Source: Pseudomonas wenzhouensis
GTDB lineage: Bacteria; Pseudomonadota; Gammaproteobacteria; Pseudomonadales; Pseudomonadaceae
DNA length: 64,000 nucleotides
Reading direction: 5' to 3'
Assembly (NCBI RefSeq): GCF_021029445.1
Contig: NZ_CP072610.1
Coordinates: 3,596,001-3,660,000 of the forward strand
Shown one piece after another: positions 24,908 to 36,323 of the stretch. The notes below the pieces were generated by a model, which did not search any database, was not told the DNA's origin, and was given only the letters and a program-made list of their open reading frames with translations. The stretch's first letter is position 1; every line of letters begins with the position of its first letter. Position numbers and translations under genes: made by a program.

Positions 24908-24913
24908 TATAAT
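24908..24913 (+). promoter_or_regulatory. Perfect -10 box placed for a leaderless smpB mRNA
   Basis: TATAAT at 24908-24913 ends 9 bp before the smpB ATG (24923). Transcription would start at about 24920-24923, at or next to the start codon. The -35 region (TGGCGC at 24885-24890) is poor, and there is no Shine-Dalgarno sequence. Confidence 0.65.
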
Positions 24914-24922
24914 GCGCGCCCT

Positions 24923-25405
24923 ATGGCTAAGCAAAAGAAACATCCCCAAGGCACCATCGCGCTGAACAAGAAGGCGTTGCATGACTATTTCATCGAACAC
25001 AAGTTCGAGGCCGGGCTGGTGCTGTCCGGTTGGGAAGTCAAAAGTCTGCGTGCCGGCAAGGCACAACTGGTCGACAGCTACGTGCTGCTCAAGGACGACG
25101 AGGCCTGGTTGATGGGCTGCCACATCAGCCCGTTGAAAACCGCCAGTACCCACGTCATCGCCGACCCGACCCGCACGCGCAAACTGCTGCTGAACAAGCG
25201 CGAGCTGGAAAAGCTGTTCGGCTCCGTGCAGCAGAAGGGCTACACCGCCGTGGCGCTGTCGCTCTACTGGAAGCAGCACCTGATCAAATGCGAAATTGCC
25301 CTGGCCAAGGGCAAGAAGGACTTCGACAAGCGCCACACCGAGAAGGAACGTGACGCCGACCGCGAAGTTCAGCGCGCCATGCGCAGCAAGGGCAAGGAAG
25401 ACTAA
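24923..25405 (+). CDS. smpB: SsrA-binding protein SmpB
   Basis: SmpB binds tmRNA and brings it to stalled ribosomes for trans-translation. From the ATG at 24923 it has 160 residues and begins [22 protein letters not shown]. It contains the conserved [19 protein letters not shown] block and the basic C-terminal tail [20 protein letters not shown]. An in-frame ATG at 24884 would add 13 residues but is upstream of the apparent promoter. Confidence 0.96.
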   Translation: MAKQKKHPQGTIALNKKALHDYFIEHKFEAGLVLSGWEVKSLRAGKAQLVDSYVLLKDDEAWLMGCHISPLKTASTHVIADPTRTRKLLLNKRELEKLFGSVQQKGYTAVALSLYWKQHLIKCEIALAKGKKDFDKRHTEKERDADREVQRAMRSKGKED

Positions 25406-25491
25406 GAGCCGCGCCAGGCTGCTTCAAGCTGCAGGCCAGGCGCCCCTGGCGCCTGTCTTTGATATGCAACCTGCCGATTGCAGCCTTCAGC

Positions 25492-26259
25492 CTATATGCC
25501 CAGGCGTCGTTGCGCGCGCGCTACGCGCCGGGCTTCCAGTTGCACTTCCGAGAGCACTTCCTGCACATAGTCGATGTGCTGGTTGGAAAGATTGCGCGCG
25601 TCTTCCGCACGCCCCTCGATGATTGCCTCGTACAACGCACGGTGCTGGCCGATCAGCATGTCGCGAGTTTCCTCGCGCTGAGCGTACATGCCACCGATAT
25701 TGGTCACCACGTTGCGCTTGAGCAGGTCGAACAGACCACGAATGGTATGCAGCAGTACGGCGTTGTGGCTGGCCTCGGCAATCGCCAGGTGAAAACGCGC
25801 ATCGGCCGCCCCCTCCTCGGCACGTGTCACCTTGCCGGCTCGCGCATAGCAGTCCTGCAGGGCCGCGAAGGCCTCGGTCAAACGCTGTCGGTCGATATCG
25901 GTGGCACGCTTGGCCGCGTAGTAGGCGCACGAGCCTTCCAGCGTGTGACGAAACTCCAGCAGGTCACGCTGGGCATCCTCCTTGTGCTCCAGCAGTTGCA
26001 GCAGCGGATCACTGAAGGTCGAGCCGAGTGATTCGGCCACGTAGTTACCGCCGCCCTGGCGACTGACCAGCAAGCCCTTGGCCACCAGTTTCTGGATCGC
26101 TTCGCGCAGGGACGGGCGGGAAACGCCGAACTGCTCGGCCAGCGCACGCTCGGCAGGCAGCCGCTCGCCGGCACGCAAGGTGCCCTCGAGAATCATGGTT
26201 TCCAGCTGCGCGACGATGTCATCCGAAAGACGTCGCTGCCGCACCTGACCTACTTCCAT
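25492..26259 (-). CDS. lldR: GntR/FadR-type regulator of the lactate operon
   Basis: A 255-residue FadR-subfamily regulator. The N-terminal winged helix (RLSDDIVAQLETMILEGTL, FGVSRPSLREAIQKLVAKGL) is followed by a seven-helix FCD ligand domain (about 90-230) with a metal/ligand-type DARFHLAIAEASHN segment. The start ATG at 26259 has GGAG 9 nt upstream. Divergence from lldP and a matching palindromic operator in the spacer identify it as LldR, which represses until L-lactate (in some Pseudomonas also D-lactate) binds. Confidence 0.9.
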   Translation of the reverse strand: MEVGQVRQRRLSDDIVAQLETMILEGTLRAGERLPAERALAEQFGVSRPSLREAIQKLVAKGLLVSRQGGGNYVAESLGSTFSDPLLQLLEHKEDAQRDLLEFRHTLEGSCAYYAAKRATDIDRQRLTEAFAALQDCYARAGKVTRAEEGAADARFHLAIAEASHNAVLLHTIRGLFDLLKRNVVTNIGGMYAQREETRDMLIGQHRALYEAIIEGRAEDARNLSNQHIDYVQEVLSEVQLEARRVARAQRRLGI

Positions 26260-26370
26260 CACCCGTATCTCCATTGGTTTGACCAGACCAGAAGTCTGAG
26301 GCGCAAGCCTATAGCGCCCGTCCTCACTGAACAAGCAAGCACCATACGACCAAAGTCTTAATGGCTCGAT

Positions 26371-26399
26371 TTGACAGCCTGCTGAGCAACTTTTAACCT
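26371..26399 (+). promoter_or_regulatory. Candidate lldP promoter
   Basis: A consensus -35 TTGACA (26371-26376) lies 17 bp before a weak -10 TAACCT (26394-26399). The LldR-type operator starts 18 bp further on, around the expected start site, well placed for repression. Confidence 0.55.
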
Positions 26400-26416
26400 G
26401 ACCCCGTCACTTTGTA

Positions 26417-26433
26417 AATTGGTCTTACCAATT
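26417..26433. promoter_or_regulatory. LldR operator
   Basis: The perfect palindrome AATTGGT-CTT-ACCAATT contains the FadR-family TNGTNNNACNA core. It lies between the divergent lldR and lldP genes, about 120 bp before lldP. Confidence 0.8.
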
Positions 26434-26552
26434 AAACCCACAAGAATAACAATCCTTCGAGGTTCGCCATGACAGCCCGACACGCTGCCAGCCAGTTCGA
26501 TAACGCCTCATCCCTGCCGCGCCAGACGCGCACTCGTGTGGAGTAAGCCCTG

Positions 26553-28244
26553 ATGTCCAACGGAATTCTCGCCCTGCTGGCGTTCTCGCCGATCCTGCTT
26601 GCTGCAATCTTGTTGATCGGTCTGCGCTGGCCGGCCAAACACGCCATGCCACTGGTCTACCTGGTCACTGCCGCTGTCGGCCTGTTCGCCTGGGACATGA
26701 CCCTCAACCGCGTTCTGGCTTCCACCGTGCAGGGTTTGCTGATCACCCTCGGCCTGCTGTGGATCATCTTTGGTGCAATTCTGCTGCTGAACACCCTCAA
26801 GCATTCCGGCGGTATTACCGCGATCCGGGCCGGCTTCGCCACCATCAGCCCTGATCGCCGCATCCAGGCCATCATCATCGCCTGGCTGTTCGGTTGCTTC
26901 ATCGAAGGCGCATCGGGCTTCGGCACACCCGCCGCCATCGCCGCGCCGTTGCTGGTGGCGATCGGCTTTCCAGCCATGGCCGCCGTTTTGCTGGGCATGC
27001 TGGTGCAAAGCACACCGGTCTCCTTCGGCGCTGTCGGTACGCCGATCATCGTTGGCATCAACACCGGCCTGGATACCGCGAGCATTGGCGCACAACTGGT
27101 CGAGCAGGGTTCGTCCTGGGGGCAATTCCTGCAGCTGATCACCAGCCAGGTAGCGATCATTCATGCCACCGTTGGCGTGGTCATGCCACTGATCATGGTC
27201 ATGATGCTGACACGCTTCTTCGGTCAGGAAAAAAGCTGGAAAGCGGGTCTGGAAGTGCTGCCATTTGCTATCTTCGGTGGCCTGGCTTTCGTACTGCCCT
27301 ACGCGGCTACCGGTATTTTCCTTGGTCCGGAATTCCCGTCGTTGCTGGGCGGCCTGATCGGCCTGGCCATCGTCACCAGCGCCGCGCGTTTTGGCTTCCT
27401 GGTGCCGAAGAAGACCTGGGACTTCGCGCCGGCGGACAAATGGCCGAGCGAGTGGCTGGGCAGTGTCGAGATGAAACTGGACGAGCTGACCGCCAAGCCC
27501 ATGAGCGCGCTGCGTGCCTGGCTGCCCTACGTACTGGTTGGCGCCCTGCTGGTGATCAGCCGCGTATTCCCGGAAGTGGGTAATGCACTGAAAGCCGTGG
27601 TGGTGAACTTCCCCGATCTGCTCGGCGAGGCCGGCGTCAGTGCCAATTTCCAGCCGCTGTACCTGCCGGGCGGTATTCTGGTGGCCGTGGTGCTGGCCAC
27701 CTTCTTCCTGCATGGCATGAAAGCACGTGACCTGGGCAAGGCCGTGAAGGAATCGTCCAGCGTGCTGCTCAGCGCCGGCTTCGTGCTGCTGTTCACCGTG
27801 CCGATGGTACGCATCCTGATCAACTCCGGCGTCAATGGCGCCGAGCTGGCCAGCATGCCCATCCTCATGGCTGGCTGGGTAGCCGAGAGCGTTGGTGGCA
27901 TCTACCCACTGCTGGCGCCAAGTATCGGCGCACTGGGCGCCTTCATCGCCGGCTCCAATACCGTCAGCAACATGATGTTCAGCCAGTTCCAGTTCGGCGT
28001 GGCCAGCAGCCTGGGTATCTCCAGCGCACTGATCGTCTCCGTTCAGGCCATCGGCGCCGCGGCCGGCAACATGGTGGCGATTCACAACGTGGTTGCTGCC
28101 TCGGCCACCGTCGGTCTGCTCGGGCGCGAAGGCAGCACCCTGCGCAAGACCATCTGGCCGACGCTGTACTACGTACTGTTCACCGGCATCATCGCGATGA
28201 TCGCGATCTACGTGCTGGGTGTGACTGACCCGCTGATGCACTGA
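26553..28244 (+). CDS. lldP: L-lactate permease
   Basis: LldP takes up lactate (and glycolate) with protons. The 563-residue product is very hydrophobic with about 12-14 membrane segments. Conserved family blocks include [34 protein letters not shown] and [17 protein letters not shown]. It is the first gene of lldP-lldD-dld, under the LldR operator. A GC-rich hairpin lies between it and lldD. Confidence 0.96.
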   Translation: MSNGILALLAFSPILLAAILLIGLRWPAKHAMPLVYLVTAAVGLFAWDMTLNRVLASTVQGLLITLGLLWIIFGAILLLNTLKHSGGITAIRAGFATISPDRRIQAIIIAWLFGCFIEGASGFGTPAAIAAPLLVAIGFPAMAAVLLGMLVQSTPVSFGAVGTPIIVGINTGLDTASIGAQLVEQGSSWGQFLQLITSQVAIIHATVGVVMPLIMVMMLTRFFGQEKSWKAGLEVLPFAIFGGLAFVLPYAATGIFLGPEFPSLLGGLIGLAIVTSAARFGFLVPKKTWDFAPADKWPSEWLGSVEMKLDELTAKPMSALRAWLPYVLVGALLVISRVFPEVGNALKAVVVNFPDLLGEAGVSANFQPLYLPGGILVAVVLATFFLHGMKARDLGKAVKESSSVLLSAGFVLLFTVPMVRILINSGVNGAELASMPILMAGWVAESVGGIYPLLAPSIGALGAFIAGSNTVSNMMFSQFQFGVASSLGISSALIVSVQAIGAAAGNMVAIHNVVAASATVGLLGREGSTLRKTIWPTLYYVLFTGIIAMIAIYVLGVTDPLMH

Positions 28245-28262
28245 ACCTCGTCACGCGAAAGC

Positions 28263-28281
28263 GCCCCGACCCTGTCGGGGC
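28263..28281 (+). terminator. Hairpin between lldP and lldD
   Basis: GCCCCGAC (28263-28270) pairs with GTCGGGGC (28274-28281) and is followed by ATTTTCC. The T tract is short, so it is more likely a partial terminator or mRNA-stabilising hairpin inside the operon. Confidence 0.5.
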
Positions 28282-28328
28282 ATTTTCCGTCAGGCTACGC
28301 TTTCTCTTTTCAGTAACAGGATGAGCCC

Positions 28329-29468
28329 ATGATCATTTCTGCCTCTACCGACTATCGCGCCGCCGCGCAGCGCAAGCTGCCGCCCTTCCTGTTCCACTAC
28401 GCCGACGGCGGTGCTTATGCCGAGCACACCCTGCGCCGCAATGTCGCCGACCTGTCGGACATCGAACTGCGCCAGCGCGTGCTGAAGAACATGTCCGAGC
28501 TGGACCTGTCCACCGAGCTGTTCGGCGAGAAGATGTCCATGCCGGTCGGCCTGGCACCGGTCGGTCTGACCGGCATGTTCGCCCGTCGCGGTGAGGTGCA
28601 GGCTGCCAAGGCGGCAGCGGCCAAGGGCATTCCCTTCACCCTGTCCACCGTCTCGGTGTGCCCGATCGAGGAAGTCGCCCCGGCAATCGACCGGCCGATG
28701 TGGTTCCAGCTCTACGTGCTGAAAGATCGCGGCTTCATGAAGAACGCCCTGGAACGCGCCAAGGCCGCTGGCTGCTCAACCCTGGTGTTCACCGTCGACA
28801 TGCCCGTGCCCGGCGCCCGCTACCGTGACGCCCACTCCGGCATGAGCGGCCCGAACGCGGCGCTGCGCCGCATGCTGCAGGCCATGACTCATCCGCAGTG
28901 GGCCTGGGACGTCGGCCTCATGGGCAAGCCGCACGACCTTGGCAACATCTCTGCTTACCGCGGCAACCCGACCGGCCTGGCCGACTACATCGGCTGGCTG
29001 GGTGCCAACTTCGACCCGTCGATCTCCTGGAAGGACCTGGAATGGATCCGCGATTTCTGGGACGGCCCGATGGTGATCAAGGGCATCCTCGACCCGGAAG
29101 ACGCCCGCGACGCAGTGACTTTCGGCGCCGACGGCATCATCGTTTCCAACCATGGCGGTCGTCAGCTCGACGGCGTGCTGTCCAGCGCTCGCGCCCTGCC
29201 GGCCATCGCTGACGCAGTCAAGGGTGACCTGAAAATCCTCGCCGACTCCGGCATCCGTACCGGCCTGGACGTGGTGCGCATGATTGCTCTGGGTGCCGAC
29301 ACCGTGCTGCTCGGCCGCGCCTTCCTCTATGCCCTGGCCGCTGCCGGTGGCGCCGGCGTGAGCAATCTGCTCGATCTGATCGAGAAGGAAATGCGCGTGG
29401 CCATGGTGCTGACTGGCGCCAAGTCCATCGCCGAGATCACCTCGGATCTGCTGGTCAAGGAGCGCTGA
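28329..29468 (+). CDS. lldD: L-lactate dehydrogenase (quinone-linked, FMN)
   Basis: LldD oxidises L-lactate to pyruvate and passes electrons to the respiratory chain. The 379-residue product belongs to the FMN-dependent alpha-hydroxy-acid oxidase family. It begins [20 protein letters not shown] and carries FHYADGGA. The active-site block is [12 protein letters not shown] (catalytic His), followed by the FMN-phosphate site [14 protein letters not shown] and [10 protein letters not shown]. It is 4 bp upstream of dld. Confidence 0.97.
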   Translation: MIISASTDYRAAAQRKLPPFLFHYADGGAYAEHTLRRNVADLSDIELRQRVLKNMSELDLSTELFGEKMSMPVGLAPVGLTGMFARRGEVQAAKAAAAKGIPFTLSTVSVCPIEEVAPAIDRPMWFQLYVLKDRGFMKNALERAKAAGCSTLVFTVDMPVPGARYRDAHSGMSGPNAALRRMLQAMTHPQWAWDVGLMGKPHDLGNISAYRGNPTGLADYIGWLGANFDPSISWKDLEWIRDFWDGPMVIKGILDPEDARDAVTFGADGIIVSNHGGRQLDGVLSSARALPAIADAVKGDLKILADSGIRTGLDVVRMIALGADTVLLGRAFLYALAAAGGAGVSNLLDLIEKEMRVAMVLTGAKSIAEITSDLLVKER

Positions 29469-29472
29469 TCCC

Positions 29473-31188
29473 ATGACTGCTGCCGCAACCACCGTCACCC
29501 GTGAAGCCCTGCTGGCGCAGATGCGCCAGATCGTCGGCAGCAGCCATGTACTGACCGACGATCACGCCACACGGCGCTTTCGCAAGGGCCACCGCACCGG
29601 TGAGGGCAATGTCCTGGCGGTGGTACGCCCAGGCTCGCTGCTGGAGCAGTGGCGCATCCTGCAGGCGGCGGTGGCGGCCGACCGCATCGTCATCATGCAG
29701 GCGGCCAACACCGGCCTGACCGGCGGCTCGACGCCCGATGGCGACGACTACGACCGCGAGATCGTGCTGATCAGCACCCTGCGCATCACCGGCGTACAAC
29801 TGATCAACGATGGCCAGCAGGTGGTGTGCCTGCCGGGCGCGACCCTGGATCGCCTGGAACAGGCATTGGCGCCGCTGAATCGCGAACCGCATTCGGTGAT
29901 CGGCTCATCCTGCATCGGCGCCTCGGTGCTCGGCGGCATCTGCAACAACTCTGGCGGTGCCCTGGTACGCCGTGGCCCGGCCTATACCGAGCTGGCGCTG
30001 TATGCGCAGGTGAAGGATGACGGCTCGCTGGAACTGGTCAACCACCTGGGAATCGAGCTGGGCGACACCCCGGAGGATATTCTTACCCGCCTGCAGAACG
30101 GCGATTACACGCCGCAGCAGGTGCGCAACGAGGAAACGGCCAAGGCATCCGACGCGCGCTACGGCGAGCATGTGCGCGATGTCGACGCCGACACCCCGGC
30201 GCGTTTCAATGCCGACCCCTCGCGTCTGTTCGAAGCCTCCGGTTCGGCCGGCAAGCTGTGCCTGTTCGCCGTGCGTCTGGATACCTTCCCGAAAGAGCCG
30301 AGTACGGTGTTCTACATTGGCAGCAACGATCCGCACGACCTCACTGAAGTGCGCCGCCACCTGCTGGCCAAGCTGCCACGCCTGCCGATTGCCGGTGAGT
30401 ACATCCACCGCACGGCCTTCGATATCGGCGAGAAATACGGCAAGGACACCTTCCTGGTGATCGATAAATTCGGCACCGCCAAAGTGCCGGCCGCCTTCGC
30501 CATGAAAAGCCGGGTCGACGGTTTCTTCGAGCGCTTCGGCCTGCGCGGGGTGACCGACAAGGTGATCCAGGCACTGATGAACCTGCTGCCCAGCCACCTG
30601 CCGGCGCGCATGCGCGAGTATCGCGACCGCTACGAGCATCACCTGCTGGTGCGGGTATCGAACGACACGCTGGAGCAGACCCGTACCTTCCTCACCGAGT
30701 ACTTCAGCGGCAGCGCCAGCGGCGCCTACTTCGAGTGTGACGCCGAGGAAGGGCGCAAGGCCTTCCTGCATCGCTTCGCCATCGCCGGCGCGGCGATTCG
30801 CTACCGCGAGGCGCACCGCAGCAGCGTCGAGGATATCCTCGCCCTGGATATCGCCCTGCGCCGCAACGACCGTGACTGGGTCGAAACGCTGCCGCAGGCG
30901 CTGGAAGACAGGATCATCCACAAGCTCTACTACGGGCACTTCTTCTGCCATGTGTTCCATCAGGACTACATCGTCAAGAAGGGCAATGACCCGCTCGCCA
31001 TGGAACATGCCATGTGGAAGCTGCTGGACGAACGCCGCGCCGAGTACCCAGCCGAGCACAACGTCGGCCATCTCTACGTGGCCAAGCCGGCACTGGCGGG
31101 GTTTTACCGCGAGCTCGACCCGACCAACACCTTCAACCCCGGCATTGGCCATACCTCGAAGAAGAAGCATTGGGGTGGTTGCTGCTGA
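29473..31188 (+). CDS. dld: D-lactate dehydrogenase (quinone), E. coli Dld type
   Basis: Dld is a peripheral membrane FAD enzyme that oxidises D-lactate to pyruvate. At 571 residues it matches the E. coli protein in length. It has the FAD-binding PCMH region (MQAANTGLTGGSTPDGDDYDR, SSCIGASVLGGICNNSGGAL), the membrane-binding middle and the C-terminal block NVGHLYVAKPALAGFYRELD. P. aeruginosa instead carries a large FeS protein (LldE) at this operon position, so this is a notable lineage difference. Confidence 0.95.
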   Translation: MTAAATTVTREALLAQMRQIVGSSHVLTDDHATRRFRKGHRTGEGNVLAVVRPGSLLEQWRILQAAVAADRIVIMQAANTGLTGGSTPDGDDYDREIVLISTLRITGVQLINDGQQVVCLPGATLDRLEQALAPLNREPHSVIGSSCIGASVLGGICNNSGGALVRRGPAYTELALYAQVKDDGSLELVNHLGIELGDTPEDILTRLQNGDYTPQQVRNEETAKASDARYGEHVRDVDADTPARFNADPSRLFEASGSAGKLCLFAVRLDTFPKEPSTVFYIGSNDPHDLTEVRRHLLAKLPRLPIAGEYIHRTAFDIGEKYGKDTFLVIDKFGTAKVPAAFAMKSRVDGFFERFGLRGVTDKVIQALMNLLPSHLPARMREYRDRYEHHLLVRVSNDTLEQTRTFLTEYFSGSASGAYFECDAEEGRKAFLHRFAIAGAAIRYREAHRSSVEDILALDIALRRNDRDWVETLPQALEDRIIHKLYYGHFFCHVFHQDYIVKKGNDPLAMEHAMWKLLDERRAEYPAEHNVGHLYVAKPALAGFYRELDPTNTFNPGIGHTSKKKHWGGCC

Positions 31189-31208
31189 AACGCTGAAACC
31201 CCGTAGCA

Positions 31209-31256
31209 CGGATGCAATCCGGAGCAACCTGACGCTGACTTCCCGGATTGCATCCG
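31209..31256. repeat. REP-like inverted repeat, copy 2
   Basis: CGGATGCAATCCGG (31209-31222) and its complement CCGGATTGCATCCG (31243-31256) flank a 20-nt loop, 20 bp after the dld stop. The core and the leading GTAGC match copy 1 after recN at 21447-21494. Confidence 0.7.
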
Positions 31257-31267
31257 GGCTAAAACCG

Positions 31268-31296
31268 CAAAGGCCCGCCAATTTGGCGGGCCTTTG
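31268..31296. terminator. Bidirectional terminator between dld and clpB
   Basis: CAAAGGCCCGCC pairs with GGCGGGCCTTTG across a small AT loop. TTTGTTTT follows on the plus side; the minus side has only TTTGCGGTTTT. It serves the convergent dld and clpB transcripts. Confidence 0.8.
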
Positions 31297-31314
31297 TTTT
31301 AACGCGACACTCGA

Positions 31315-33879
<2,565 letters not shown>

Positions 33880-33950
33880 AAATGTCCTTCCTCCAGGATG
33901 GCGAGCCGGGACCACTTCCCCGAAAAAAGAAACTCGCTCAGATGCAGACT

Positions 33951-33978
33951 AGATAAGGACGATTACGCCGTATTCAAG
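33951..33978 (-). promoter_or_regulatory. Sigma-32-like promoter of clpB
   Basis: On the minus strand CTTGAA (complement of 33973-33978) is followed after 14 bp by CCTTATCT (complement of 33951-33958). This is a good but imperfect match to the heat-shock consensus, about 70 bp before the clpB start. Confidence 0.65.
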
Positions 33979-33998
33979 AGACGGTGACTTGATCCAGA

Positions 33999-34736
33999 TC
34001 AGCGCCAGATCACCTGCTGCTCCAGCGGGAAGCGCAAACGCGGGTTGTACACGCCCTTCTCGCCCTGCCGCCCGACGGCCAGCAGCATGATGGGGATGGC
34101 CTGGCGCGGGATATCCAGCACACGACGCAAACGCGGCTCGTCGAAGCCTTCCATCGGACAAGTGGCATAACCATGGCTCTGGAAGGCCAGCATCAGGTTC
34201 TGCGCCGCCAGCGCGGTGGATTTTACCGCCCACAGGCGCATGTCGGCCTTGCTGTTGGGCGTGCGCATCAGCGGCTTGCGCAACGCCATCAGCCGCACCA
34301 GCTGACGCTTGAACAGCCCCAACAGGCCCAGCGGCCCCTGGTTGTACTGAAACGGCGCAGTCTTACTGTAAAAGTGGCGGATGCGCGCCGGCACGTCGGC
34401 CTCGGGCCACTGTTCGATAATGTTCTGGCAGGCCTGGCGCCAGGTATCCGGACGCGCCAGCACGGCGATGATCAGCGGCGCACGGGCAGCGTTCTGGCTC
34501 ATGCAGACTGGATGCAACTGCGCCAGCAGCGCCGCATCGCGAATCACCTGAAAGCTCCAGGGCTGCAGGTTGCAGGAATTGGGCGCCAGCACGGCCAGTT
34601 GCAGACAATCACGGATCACATCCTCGGGCACCGGCTCGGGCGTGAAGCGACGCACGGCGCGGCGACTTTCGATCAGCGCGCGCAACTCGGCCGGCGTGGC
34701 CATGGCAGGTAGTTGCTCGTTGGCAAAGCGGGTCAT
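33999..34736 (-). CDS. Nitroreductase family protein
   Basis: A 245-residue flavin-dependent nitroreductase-fold protein. The N-terminal FMN-binding segment is LIESRRAVRRFTPEPVPEDV, followed by LAVLAPNSCNLQPWSFQVI. The C-terminal half has AAQNLMLAFQSHGYATCPMEGFDE, typical of NADPH-dependent members. The ATG at 34736 has GAGGAG 8 nt upstream. Physiological substrate unknown. Confidence 0.88.
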   Translation of the reverse strand: MTRFANEQLPAMATPAELRALIESRRAVRRFTPEPVPEDVIRDCLQLAVLAPNSCNLQPWSFQVIRDAALLAQLHPVCMSQNAARAPLIIAVLARPDTWRQACQNIIEQWPEADVPARIRHFYSKTAPFQYNQGPLGLLGLFKRQLVRLMALRKPLMRTPNSKADMRLWAVKSTALAAQNLMLAFQSHGYATCPMEGFDEPRLRRVLDIPRQAIPIMLLAVGRQGEKGVYNPRLRFPLEQQVIWR

Positions 34737-34870
34737 CGGCACACTCCTCGGCAAGTCGCCCGATTAAGCAAGCGGGCGACCACGCGAACAAGAGCAAAAG
34801 AGGAAATGGCCGTCAATTTGGCTGATTCGCCTCACCTGCTTCTCGGTTCGAGAACGCAGGTGTCAAACGC

Positions 34871-35356
34871 TTACAGGCCGAGGGCTTTCTCGATGGCCTG
34901 GATCAGTGCCGGATCGTCCGGTGTGGTACGCGGCGAAAAACGCGCCAGCACACGCCCGTCCTGGCCGACCAGAAACTTCTCGAAGTTCCAGGTGATATCG
35001 CCGGGAAATTCCGCGCCCTCGCCAGCCAGCAGACGATACAGCGGATGGCGACCGGGGCCGTTGACCTCCAGCTTGCTGCCCAGCGGGAAGCTCACGCCAT
35101 AGTTGAGGCTACAGAACGAACGGATCTCGTCCTCGCTGCCCGGCTCCTGCCCGGCGAACTGGTTGCAGGGCACGCCGAGCACGGTGAAACCATTGCCCTT
35201 GTATTGCTGATAGAGCTTTTCCAGCCCGGCGTATTGAGGTGTCAGGCCGCATTTGGAGGCAACATTGACCACCAGCACTACCTGACCCTTGTAGGGCGCA
35301 AGCGGCAGCTCCTGACCGTCCAGCGCGCGTAGATTGAGATCGTGAAAGGCACTCAT
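34871..35356 (-). CDS. Glutathione peroxidase family protein
   Basis: A 161-residue thiol peroxidase of the glutathione peroxidase family (BtuE/BsaA-like). The peroxidatic Cys replaces selenocysteine in VNVASKCGLTPQY. The catalytic Gln is in VPCNQFAGQEPG and Trp/Asn in ITWNFEKFLV. Such bacterial enzymes usually use thioredoxin as well as or instead of glutathione. An extension to 35404 is possible in frame but the family start fits 35356. Confidence 0.93.
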   Translation of the reverse strand: MSAFHDLNLRALDGQELPLAPYKGQVVLVVNVASKCGLTPQYAGLEKLYQQYKGNGFTVLGVPCNQFAGQEPGSEDEIRSFCSLNYGVSFPLGSKLEVNGPGRHPLYRLLAGEGAEFPGDITWNFEKFLVGQDGRVLARFSPRTTPDDPALIQAIEKALGL

Positions 35357-35446
35357 GACGAACTTCCTCGGCGAATCCAGTGCAACGGGCGCAAGGCCCG
35401 TCAACCTTCAAGGCGGCTGCGAATGAGCACGCCTGGATACATGAAA

Positions 35447-35466
35447 AAGGCGCCGTGAGGCGCCTT
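35447..35466 (-). terminator. Terminator after slyD
   Basis: AAGGCGCC (35447-35454) pairs with GGCGCCTT (35459-35466) around a 4-nt loop. In the minus direction it is followed by TTTC, ending the slyD transcript. Confidence 0.75.
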
Positions 35467-35541
35467 GATCGCAAGCTTGAGCTTAGCAGCGGTTGCTCCG
35501 TTCGGAACGACCGCAAGTCGCCTGACGGGCGACTCAGCCTG

Positions 35542-36027
35542 TTAGTGGTGGTGACCACCTTCGCCATGGATGTGACCATGAGCCACTTCTTCTTCGCTGG
35601 CGTCACGCACACCTACGACCTTGACCTTGAAGTTCAGGCGCTGGCCGGCCAGCGGGTGGTTGCCGTCGACGGTCACGTCGTCGCCATCGATGTCGCGGAT
35701 GGTGACGATCTGCATGCTGCCGTCCGGGCCGGAAGCGTGGAACTGCATGCCCACTTCCAGGGTATCGACGCCTTCGAACATGGCGCGGCTCAGGGTGGCG
35801 ACCAGCTCGGCGCTGTATTCGCCGTAGGCTTCTTCCGGCTCGACGGAAACGTCCAGCTCATCGCCGGTCTGCTTGCCGACCAGAGCCTTCTCCAGGCCAG
35901 CGATGATGTTGCCGGCACCATGCAGATACACCAGCGGCGCGCCGCCAGCGGAGCTGTCGATCACCTCACCGGCATCGTTGGTCAGGGTATAGTCGATGGA
36001 GACGGCCTTGTTGGCGGCGATCAGCAT
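35542..36027 (-). CDS. slyD: FKBP-type peptidyl-prolyl isomerase SlyD
   Basis: SlyD is a cytoplasmic prolyl isomerase/chaperone with a metal-binding His tail that helps hydrogenase maturation in E. coli. From the ATG at 36027 it has 161 residues. FKBP halves (VSIDYTLTNDAGEVIDSS; GNHPLAGQRLNFKVKVVGVR) flank the inserted flap domain. The tail HGHIHGEGGHHH is short but His-rich. An in-frame extension to 36204 would overlap the divergent gene. Confidence 0.93.
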   Translation of the reverse strand: MLIAANKAVSIDYTLTNDAGEVIDSSAGGAPLVYLHGAGNIIAGLEKALVGKQTGDELDVSVEPEEAYGEYSAELVATLSRAMFEGVDTLEVGMQFHASGPDGSMQIVTIRDIDGDDVTVDGNHPLAGQRLNFKVKVVGVRDASEEEVAHGHIHGEGGHHH

Positions 36028-36113
36028 GGGGAGACCTTTTGCAAAAGAGAAATGAACGGTCAAGTTTAACCAAGGCCGCCCACGATTGCGACCCGAGCCC
36101 GGACAAACGGGCT

Positions 36114-36323
36114 GTGCGTATCGTTGATTTTCGTCAGGACGAGCACGGCGACTGGGTGGCAGTCTTGTCCTGTGGTCACACTCAGCATGTGCGCCACCGA
36201 CCACCCTGGCAGAATCGGCCCTGGGTACTCGACCCCGAACAGCGCCAGGCCAGACTGGGCAGCCCCTTCGTCTGCGGCTGGTGTGCCGGGGAGCGGTCGC
36301 ACGATGAATTCAAGGAAATCTAA
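36114..36323 (+). CDS. DUF3565 family small protein
   Basis: About 69 residues from a GTG at 36114 (a TTG at 36039 would add 25). It contains WVAVLSCGHTQHVRHRPPWQNRPWV and a C-terminal CGWC. The paired Cys/His motifs suggest a small metal-binding protein of the DUF3565 family. The stop codon abuts the ackA ATG directly, so it is probably co-transcribed with ackA-pta. Function unknown; start uncertain. Confidence 0.75.
   Translation: MRIVDFRQDEHGDWVAVLSCGHTQHVRHRPPWQNRPWVLDPEQRQARLGSPFVCGWCAGERSHDEFKEI

Noticed and set aside
26508..28241. 577-codon open frame antisense to lldP
   Set aside because: Composition is that of a shadow frame (His, Gln, Asp rich); lldP is clearly the real gene.
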